Source of the DNA: an uncultured Prevotellaceae bacterium
GTDB taxonomy: Bacteria; Bacteroidota; Bacteroidia; Bacteroidales; Muribaculaceae
Length of the DNA: 64,000 bases
Direction of reading: 5' to 3'
NCBI GenBank assembly: GCA_947165485.1
Contig: CAMVAP010000002.1
Coordinates: 1 to 64,000, forward strand
Of the stretch, positions 58,067-64,000 are shown in pieces. The notes beneath the pieces are model-generated. The model was given only the letters and a program-made list of their open reading frames with translations. It made no database searches and was not told where the DNA came from. The stretch's first letter is position 1, and each line of letters starts with the position of its first letter. Position numbers and translations under genes: made by a program.

Positions 58067-59554
58067 TTAATTTCCTGACAATAGTTTGTCAATAAGAATT
58101 GTGGCGTCACCGATCTCCACTTTACCGCTATTGTCGAGGTCGGCGGCCTGCTGGTTGATGCTGGTGGTGCCGCTCAACAGGTAGTCGATGAGCACAGTCA
58201 CGTCGCTGATGTTGACTTCACCGTCGTCGTTCACGTCACCCGGGATAAAGGCGGGGGCCGCGGTAGCGTTGATCAGGTAGCAAGTGGCGTTCTGCAAGTC
58301 GCCCGAGACGACGCTGATAGCGATGCGGTAGCTGCCGTCCTGGTTCTGTTCCATCGACTTGGTGAGCACGGCGCTGGCGCCCTCGATGGTGGCGGTGAAG
58401 TCGTCCAGACTGGGCTCGCTGGCGGTCTCCATGCTGTAGGTGGTGACGGTGGGATCCCAGCCATCGATGGTCTGGCCCTGGTAGCGCAGGTCGGTCATGT
58501 TGCCCAGGTAAACCAGTTCCATGTCATCGACATAGAGGGCATCGTCCTTGGCGCCCTGTCCGGGAGTGCCGTTGGTCGAGAAGGTGACAAAGATGGCCTC
58601 GCTGGCGGCTCCATTGGCTGCATAGCTGTCGTAGTCAAAGGAGAACGAGTAGTGGGTCCAGTCACTGGCGGGAATCTGGCCGCCCACAATGCTGCCCGAG
58701 AGGTTGGTGTACTCTTTGTCGGTAGGCTCTTGATAATAGGTGCCGTCAAAGGTCTTGACGCTCACGTTGGCCAGGTTGTTGACATTGGTGGTGCCCTGTT
58801 GATACTTCAACCACACGTTGAACTTGTCGGGCTTGGCATACAGCGGCATGTAGTATTCGTCGGTGCCATTGGCCTTGTCCATCTCGGCATGGTTCTTGGT
58901 GTCGGTGGCGAACATCGAGCCGGCCATGAGGCGACCGTTGGTCATGGTGCCGTTGGCGACAATACCAAAAATAGAGTTGGCTGTCATCACGGCGCTATAG
59001 CCAGTAGCGCCACTGCGCACGTCGTCGCTCTGCTCCAGTTTAACCAGTCCTGCCGATGAGCTGGAAAATGAACCTCCGGCACTCTTGAAGCCGTGCCAGC
59101 GGTCGGGCTCGCCATTACTGCCGGTCCAGGCCTCCATGTCGCTGTTGGGCAGCTGGAAGTGGTCGCCCACGGTGTTGAACCACATGGTGACGCCATAGGC
59201 GGGGATGGAAACGTTGGCCGCCATCATGCCGTCGGTAACGCGGGCAAACACGATGGTGTACATGTTGCCCAGGTAGGTTCCCGTGGCCACCGTGCGCTCG
59301 GCGCTATAGGTGGTGATGCCGCCTGTGGTGGCACCAGGCACGTCGGTCATGTTCAGGTTCAAGTTCATGTTCATGAACGGCACGCGCAGCAAGAGCGTGT
59401 TCAGGCCGTTATCCTGCTGGCTAACGGTTACAGTGGCGGTCTCGGTACTGGTGTTACCGTTGCGGGTCACATAGATGGTGCCCGTGTAGTCCTGGGCGTG
59501 AAGCGATAAGGCTGCCGCAGCGGCCAGGCAAATACTCAGAAAAGTTTTCTTCAT
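58067..59554 (-). CDS. Secreted PCMD-domain protein with two dockerin-type repeats
   Basis: 495 residues with signal peptide MKKTFLSICLAAAAALSLHA. Residues about 20-130 are calycin-like (YTGTIYVTRNGNTSTETATVTV, TLLLRVPFMNMNLNLNM). Residues about 135-355 form the PCMD (putative carbohydrate metabolism) domain, starting FQLPNSDMEAWTGSNGEPDRW and including DWTHYSFSFDYDSYAA and DDALYVDDMELVYLG. An Ig-like segment precedes the C-terminal dockerin repeats GDVNDDGEVNISDVTVLIDYLL and DLDNSGKVEIGDATILIDKLL. It joins the domains of both neighbours (calycin downstream, PCMD upstream). Confidence 0.85.
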   Translation of the reverse strand: MKKTFLSICLAAAAALSLHAQDYTGTIYVTRNGNTSTETATVTVSQQDNGLNTLLLRVPFMNMNLNLNMTDVPGATTGGITTYSAERTVATGTYLGNMYTIVFARVTDGMMAANVSIPAYGVTMWFNTVGDHFQLPNSDMEAWTGSNGEPDRWHGFKSAGGSFSSSSAGLVKLEQSDDVRSGATGYSAVMTANSIFGIVANGTMTNGRLMAGSMFATDTKNHAEMDKANGTDEYYMPLYAKPDKFNVWLKYQQGTTNVNNLANVSVKTFDGTYYQEPTDKEYTNLSGSIVGGQIPASDWTHYSFSFDYDSYAANGAASEAIFVTFSTNGTPGQGAKDDALYVDDMELVYLGNMTDLRYQGQTIDGWDPTVTTYSMETASEPSLDDFTATIEGASAVLTKSMEQNQDGSYRIAISVVSGDLQNATCYLINATAAPAFIPGDVNDDGEVNISDVTVLIDYLLSGTTSINQQAADLDNSGKVEIGDATILIDKLLSGN

Positions 59555-59585
59555 TGTTAATTGTTAATAATTGATATGTAATTAC

Positions 59586-60374
59586 TTAATCGGTTTTCTT
59601 GTCGTGGTGCCTCTTCTTGAGGTGGATGCTGTAGGTGATGCCCAGCGAGCCATACAAGGGGCGCAGTGTCTGCACCGAGTGGAAGTTGCTCTTGAACAGG
59701 CCGCTCAAGCCGTAGGTCAACTCGACAAACGCACCCCACCGGCGGCTGAAGCGCCAGTCGGCGCCCACATCGATGCCCCATTGCATGTGGCGCATGTTCT
59801 TGTCAAAGTCAAAGTCGCCGCGGTCGCCGGGCTCGGTGCCCATCTCGATCTTGGGTCCCACGGGCGTGCCCTCGCGCAGGTAGCCGTCGTAGGCCCATCC
59901 CCAGAACTTCCTACTGGCGAGCCATCCCATGAAGATGCCGGCGCGCAGGCTCCAGTGCTCGTCAAGGTAAAACTGGGCCTGGATGGGCAGGGTGATGCGT
60001 CGCTGTGTGGTCTTGATGCGCACGTTGCCATTGAAGATGCCCTTGAGGGACTCGTCGCCCCTCACCACCTCGATGTCGTAGTTCTTGACGCGGCTGTCCA
60101 CGTCCATGCTTCCCAGTTCGTAACGCAGTCCCGAGTGGATGGCCCAGCGGTCGGACAAGGGGTAGGAACCCTCGGCAGCAACGATGAAGTTAAAGCCGGG
60201 GATAAACTTGTTGATGCCGCGTATCTCGTTGCCCATGTGGGTGGGAACTGTACCGCCCAGGGCATAGCCCAGCCGCGCGTCGAGCCTGAGGCTGTCGAGC
60301 ACCGATGCACTGGCGACTGTTGTCGTCGAGAGGGCAAGCAGTGCTGTGATGACGATGTTTTTGATCTTTATCAT
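59586..60374 (-). CDS. Outer-membrane beta-barrel protein of the PCMD operon
   Basis: 262 residues with signal peptide MIKIKNIVITALLALSTTTVASA. Strands characteristic of a small barrel: LRLDARLGYALGG, FNFIVAAEGSYPLSDRWAIHSGLRYELG, ITLPIQAQFYLDEHWSLRAGIFMGWLAS, WGIDVGADWRFSRRWGAFVELTYGLSGLF, and a final LGITYSIHLKK. It lies between the lipoprotein and the secreted PCMD protein with gaps of 48 and 31 nt, so it is likely a functional partner, for example a surface receptor or export aid (inference). Confidence 0.84.
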   Translation of the reverse strand: MIKIKNIVITALLALSTTTVASASVLDSLRLDARLGYALGGTVPTHMGNEIRGINKFIPGFNFIVAAEGSYPLSDRWAIHSGLRYELGSMDVDSRVKNYDIEVVRGDESLKGIFNGNVRIKTTQRRITLPIQAQFYLDEHWSLRAGIFMGWLASRKFWGWAYDGYLREGTPVGPKIEMGTEPGDRGDFDFDKNMRHMQWGIDVGADWRFSRRWGAFVELTYGLSGLFKSNFHSVQTLRPLYGSLGITYSIHLKKRHHDKKTD

Positions 60375-60422
60375 TAATTAAATGTTGATAGTCATTAATA
60401 GTGATAGGGAATGGGGCTGGTG

Positions 60423-61580
60423 TCACTCCTCGTGGGAGCAGATGAGGCGCACCTTGTCCACACACAGGCGGCTGCCGATGGCACCGATAAAGTCACCACC
60501 GCTGGCGCTCGACGAGAAGACGATGGCCAGGCTGTAGCCGCGGTTGGCCAGTAACTGTTCGTCGATTTCCTCGCGGTATTCAAACTTCACGTTCCACGGT
60601 GTCCACTGGGTGGTGGGCGCTACATATTCCATCTTGGCCACTGCCACAAGCAGGTCGCTGGAAAGCACATTGTCGCCATAGAGCGCTACCTCGTTGCCGC
60701 GGGAGTCGTGGTTGCGGTAGAACACGGCATAGACCGAGGCCGAGTCGGTGCGGCCAGCTATGGGGTTGCCATTGAAATCCTGCACTGTGGCACCTGGCTC
60801 AAAAGTGTAGTAGCCCGTGAATGTCTCGGGACGGCTCGTGAACGGGATGCCAAAACGGGTAGCATGCAGGTGGTCGCTCATCGCGATCCTGATGTCAAAC
60901 GTGCCCAGGAACATGTTACCGGCGGCCAGGCGCTTGTTGGCCATGCGGCCAAAGGGGCCCGTGTCGCACGTGGTCAGGCACACGCCGGCGCCGTCATAGC
61001 CGTTGAGCAGTGGGGTAGTGGGGTAGTCCATGGGCTGGGCCGATCCCATCGAGATGCGGTAGCCGGCATTGGCCGTTGCCCAGTCATTGCCCAGCGAGCC
61101 GTCGGGCAGCACGTTGTGCCACATGTAGTAGCGCTGTGTCGCCGTCTCCAGCTCATAGTGCTCAAAGTCGAAGCGCAGCGTGTCGGCCACGGTGATCATC
61201 GTGGGCACCACGTTGACACGGTAATGGCGTTGCCACTTGCCGTCCTGGGAAGTGACAGTATAGTGCACGGCACCTTGAGAGAAGTCGTGGCTACTGCCAT
61301 TGGCCGGCTCGATGGATGCACCAGGCGACAGCGTGAACATAGGGGCCAGTGAGGTGACGTTGGCATCACTGCGCACGGCAAAGGTGATGACGCTGTCGGT
61401 CGAGAACACCGTCTGCAACGAGTCGGTGGGCTGGAAAAAGAACTCGGCGGGATTGCTCACATGCAGGGTCGCCGTCTCGATGTCGGCCTCACAGTAGTCA
61501 GGCTCGTCACCAAAACAGGAAGTGTTCAACACCGTCATAACCAGCGTGGCTAGTAACGCCATAGGGGTGATATGTCTCAT
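60423..61580 (-). CDS. PCMD-domain lipoprotein
   Basis: 385 residues from the ATG at 61580, which gives a lipoprotein signal ending LNTSC (Cys22), followed by FGDEPD, an acidic surface-export-like motif. An Ig-like DUF4493/PKD-type segment (about 35-120, ITFAVRSDANVTSLAPMFTLSPGASI) precedes the PCMD domain (about 130-385). Its hallmarks are FDFEHYELETATQRYYMWHNVLPDG, NKRLAAGNMFLGTF and YYTFEPGATVQDFNGNPIAGRTDSASVYAVFY, ending in GGDFIGAIGSRLCVDKVRL. The family is named for presumed carbohydrate metabolism but has no proven activity. First gene of the operon. A -7-like TAACTTTG (61629-61622) lies upstream without a clear -33 box. Confidence 0.88.
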   Translation of the reverse strand: MRHITPMALLATLVMTVLNTSCFGDEPDYCEADIETATLHVSNPAEFFFQPTDSLQTVFSTDSVITFAVRSDANVTSLAPMFTLSPGASIEPANGSSHDFSQGAVHYTVTSQDGKWQRHYRVNVVPTMITVADTLRFDFEHYELETATQRYYMWHNVLPDGSLGNDWATANAGYRISMGSAQPMDYPTTPLLNGYDGAGVCLTTCDTGPFGRMANKRLAAGNMFLGTFDIRIAMSDHLHATRFGIPFTSRPETFTGYYTFEPGATVQDFNGNPIAGRTDSASVYAVFYRNHDSRGNEVALYGDNVLSSDLLVAVAKMEYVAPTTQWTPWNVKFEYREEIDEQLLANRGYSLAIVFSSSASGGDFIGAIGSRLCVDKVRLICSHEE

Positions 61581-61932
61581 AGAATCAAGTCCCATTACTT
61601 ATCATTTTTGCTTTTAACCTGCAAAGTTATCAATTTTTTGCCGAAACCAGTTGCATTTCAAGCAATTTTTTTAAAAACACGCCCCAAAAGTAACATTATT
61701 ATTGTCATGGACGCCCAGGGGTGGGAACAGCATGTCCCTGGTGCAGGAAAATAGTGGGATGGCGGTGGTTTTTTTTCTTTTTTAGGTTAGACCTTTGCAG
61801 TTTCAAATTAAATCAGTAATTTTGTCCGCTTGAAAGTCGTGCACAAGGCAGCGCGACAAATTGCGAAAGGTTGTTGTATTGTATTGATTAACAATCGTTT
61901 GCGATTTTTAACATGAAAAGATTACACTTCAA
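61581..61932. other. Divergent intergenic region between the PCMD operon and capD-like gene
   Basis: 352 nt, AT-rich, no credible gene. Contains a weak minus-strand -7 box (61622-61629), a short GC-rich patch (61705-61765) of unknown meaning, and the plus-strand promoter at 61794-61824. Confidence 0.6.
61794..61824 (+). promoter_or_regulatory. Promoter of the capD-like gene
   Basis: TTTG (61794-61797), 19 bp, TAATTTTG (61817-61824). Leader of about 100 nt. Confidence 0.65.
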
Positions 61933-63945
61933 ATGGAGAAACTGATAAATAGACTGCTCGACTTGAGGGTGTTCAAGTCATTTAGGGTGAAAACAACGCC
62001 GCGATGGATCATTCTGCTGCTCGACATGTTGATTGTCACAGTGAGTTTTATCGCTACTGTTGTTGCCAATATGTACTCGATACACTCCTTTGTCACCCCC
62101 ATCTCGTTCTTTATCAACTGGCTGATTATCTTTGCGGTCTATTTCATTGTCTCCTATGTAGCCAAGAGTTACACCTGTGTCATACGCCTATCGGTCATCG
62201 AGGACCTGTACCGTATCTTTATGGTAGTGGTGCTGTCGATCGCCATCCTTGTGTTTATTAATGCCCTCAAGCTGTGGATCACCGGATCAACGTTCCTCAG
62301 GTTCTGGGATATACTCATCATCGGTGCCATGTCGTTCTCGATGATGATGATCGAGCGCTTGTGCATCAAGTACCTGTATATGCGCATGAACAGTTCCACC
62401 GCGGGGCGCAAGCGTGTGCTCGTGCTGGGCACCACCTTCAATTCTCTCTTCCTGGCCAATGCGCTCAAGGGCGAGATAGGCGGCAAGTACTTGCCAGTGG
62501 GCCTGCTCAGCGTCAAGTCGGGGCAAGAAACCAATGAGATCAACGGCTTCAAGGTTTACCGTTTTGACCCCGAGAACATGAGTGAGGTGTTCAAGAAGCG
62601 CAACATTGAGGGTCTGGTATATGACTCCAAGAGTCACAGCCTGATGAGAAGCGGCTTTGCCGACTACTTTATCAAGAACCATATCGCCCTGCTGGCGATG
62701 AACAAGGTGGCCGAGTTTGAACAAGAAGGGGAGGAAGGCAAGCCCGCCGAGCAGTCAGGAATCTCCACCTATATTAAAGAGGTGCAGATCGAGGACCTGC
62801 TGGGGCGTGATCCCATTGTGCTCGACAACCCGCTGGTGAGACAGCACATCAAGGGCTCTTGTGTGCTCATTACCGGTGCGTGCGGTTCCATCGGCAGCGA
62901 GATCGTGCGTCAGGTGGCCAGCTATGGCGCCAGCAAGATTATCCTGTTCGACCAGGCCGAGACGCCCATGCACGATGTGTCGCTTGAGATGAAGAAGGAT
63001 TATCCCAAGGCCCACATCGAGCTGATCATGGGTGACGTGCGCAACCGTGAGCGCCTGGAGGAGGTGTTCTCCAATTTCCACCCCCGCTTTGTCTTCCATG
63101 CCGCGGCCTACAAGCATGTGCCCATGATGGAAATCAACCCCACCGAGGCTATCCTGGCCAACGTGATGGGAACGCGCAACGTGGCCGACATGGCCCTTAA
63201 ATATAATGTGTACAAGTTTGTGATGATCTCGACCGACAAGGCCGTCAACCCCACCAACGTGATGGGCTGCACCAAGCGTCTGGCCGAGATTTATTGCCAG
63301 TCCCTGTTCTTTGATGCGCAGAAACAGGGCAAGAAGACGCAATTCATCACCACACGATTTGGCAATGTGCTGGGCAGTAACGGGTCGGTGATACCCCTGT
63401 TCCGTCGCCAGATTGCCGCCGGTGGCCCCGTCACCGTCACCCACAAGGAAATCATCCGCTACTTCATGACCATTCCCGAGGCTTGTTCCCTGGTGCTGGA
63501 AGCAGGCTGCATGGGCAGTGGCGGCGAGATCTACATCTTTGACATGGGTGAGCCGGTCAAGATCTATGACATGGCGCGCCGCATGATCTCGTTGACCGGC
63601 CTCAAGCCCGATATTGACATCAAGATTGAGGAAATCGGCCTGCGCCCGGGAGAGAAACTCTACGAGGAACTGCTCAACGACAAGGAAAAGACCACTGCCA
63701 CCGTCAACAAGAAGATCATGATTGCCAAGGTCAAGACCTATAATTATAAAGATGTGTGCAAGAACATCGACAAGATCATCGACCTGGCGTCTCACGGTAA
63801 AGTGCACGACATGATATATGCCATGAAGGAGTTTGTGCCCGAGTACAAGAGTCAGCACAGCCGTTTTGAAGCCATCGACCGTGAGATCGAGGGCGGCAGT
63901 GCCCCTCAGGACAATCCATCGACCCTACAGCCCACTGCCGAGTAA
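61933..63945 (+). CDS. Membrane-bound nucleotide-sugar 4,6-dehydratase/epimerase (CapD/WbpM-like)
   Basis: 670 residues. Four N-terminal membrane helices (about 30-55, 58-80, 95-115, 120-145) are followed by a first Rossmann-like region (VLVLGTTFNSLFLANAL) and then the catalytic SDR domain. The NAD site is VLITGACGSIGSEIVRQV, then FHAAAYKHVPMMEINPTEAI, MISTDKAVNPTNVMGCTKR (the CapD/WbpM catalytic region, with Met in place of the usual SDR Tyr), TTRFGNVLGSNGSVIPLF and LRPGEKLYEELL. Acts on UDP-GlcNAc-type sugars at the inner membrane for capsule or O-antigen synthesis (family knowledge). No other glycan gene follows within the window, and a long AT-rich inverted repeat follows immediately. Confidence 0.94.
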   Translation: MEKLINRLLDLRVFKSFRVKTTPRWIILLLDMLIVTVSFIATVVANMYSIHSFVTPISFFINWLIIFAVYFIVSYVAKSYTCVIRLSVIEDLYRIFMVVVLSIAILVFINALKLWITGSTFLRFWDILIIGAMSFSMMMIERLCIKYLYMRMNSSTAGRKRVLVLGTTFNSLFLANALKGEIGGKYLPVGLLSVKSGQETNEINGFKVYRFDPENMSEVFKKRNIEGLVYDSKSHSLMRSGFADYFIKNHIALLAMNKVAEFEQEGEEGKPAEQSGISTYIKEVQIEDLLGRDPIVLDNPLVRQHIKGSCVLITGACGSIGSEIVRQVASYGASKIILFDQAETPMHDVSLEMKKDYPKAHIELIMGDVRNRERLEEVFSNFHPRFVFHAAAYKHVPMMEINPTEAILANVMGTRNVADMALKYNVYKFVMISTDKAVNPTNVMGCTKRLAEIYCQSLFFDAQKQGKKTQFITTRFGNVLGSNGSVIPLFRRQIAAGGPVTVTHKEIIRYFMTIPEACSLVLEAGCMGSGGEIYIFDMGEPVKIYDMARRMISLTGLKPDIDIKIEEIGLRPGEKLYEELLNDKEKTTATVNKKIMIAKVKTYNYKDVCKNIDKIIDLASHGKVHDMIYAMKEFVPEYKSQHSRFEAIDREIEGGSAPQDNPSTLQPTAE

Positions 63946-63948
63946 TTA

Positions 63949-64000
63949 AACAAAATTTGTATAAAAATTAAACAAAATAAATTTTTATACAAATTTTGTT
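63949..64000. terminator. Perfect 21-bp AT-rich inverted repeat at the window edge
   Basis: The 21 bases from 63949 and the last 21 bases of the window are exact complements around a 10-nt A-rich loop. It starts 3 nt after the capD-like stop. Only three G-C pairs per arm, so it is not a classic GC-rich terminator. Pairing may extend beyond the window. Confidence 0.65.

Noticed and set aside
50080-61580. Polysaccharide utilisation locus
   Set aside because: A hybrid sensor and PCMD proteins are present, but no SusC/SusD pair, glycoside hydrolase or sulfatase.

Overview
The window comes from a bacterium of the order Bacteroidales, probably a gut member of the Muribaculaceae or Prevotella type. 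The evidence is direct: promoters of the Bacteroidetes form (TTTG or TTG, 19-21 bp, TAnnTTTG), A-rich leaders instead of Shine-Dalgarno sites, many lipoproteins, DUF4199/DUF6048/DUF6452-type genes, PCMD and calycin-like proteins, and secreted proteins ending either in dockerin-like repeats or in a type IX-secretion-like C-terminal domain. Coding DNA is moderately GC-rich and intergenic DNA is strongly AT-rich. Taxonomy below order level is a guess.

Layout. 1-9415 (minus strand) carries a tripartite RND efflux operon (adaptor, pump, TolC-like channel) and a two-gene MacB/LolD-type ABC transporter. 9652-12151 holds two secreted proteins. 12664-14060 is a two-component system whose regulator has a receiver and a Fis-type HTH but no AAA+ domain. 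A GTGT-N11-ACAY motif lies upstream of both the ABC operon and the regulator, so they probably form one regulon. 14225-20462 is a cell-wall block: transglutaminase-like protein, NlpC/P60 peptidase, dipeptide epimerase, then an SGNH/MBOAT O-acylation pair. 20578-22925 holds two outer-membrane barrels and ApbE.

23102-33087 is a complete glycerophosphodiester-scavenging regulon: a divergent DeoR/GlpR-like repressor, glpABC, glpT, glpQ and a porin. There is no glycerol kinase or facilitator, and an array of AAACGAAA boxes lies in the divergent promoter region. 33436-46404 mixes secreted proteins with a Na+/alanine-type symporter, the SRP RNA gene, tRNA-Val and a DJ-1 protein. It also holds an isolated phage terminase large subunit (TerL) paired with a large repeat-rich protein, with no other phage gene nearby.

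46682-49877 (minus) is a translationally coupled chain: glycosyltransferase, DUF6452-like lipoprotein, DUF6048-like protein and a 48-residue basic protein, preceded by a DUF4199-type membrane protein. 50080-55253 contains a TPR hybrid histidine kinase, yraN, rarA and free-Met-sulfoxide reductase. 55369-61580 (minus) encodes a duplicated-domain secreted protein and an envelope operon of a PCMD lipoprotein, an outer-membrane barrel, a PCMD-dockerin protein and a calycin-like protein. 61933-63945 is a CapD-type nucleotide-sugar enzyme.

The less ordinary signals are the TerL pair, the 48-residue protein, the shared operator of the two-component system, a 46-nt structured repeat in opposite orientations (9-54 and 36544-36589), a three-copy palindromic repeat, and the family of dockerin-tagged proteins without visible cohesins. 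No CRISPR array, insertion sequence, rRNA or integrase was seen.
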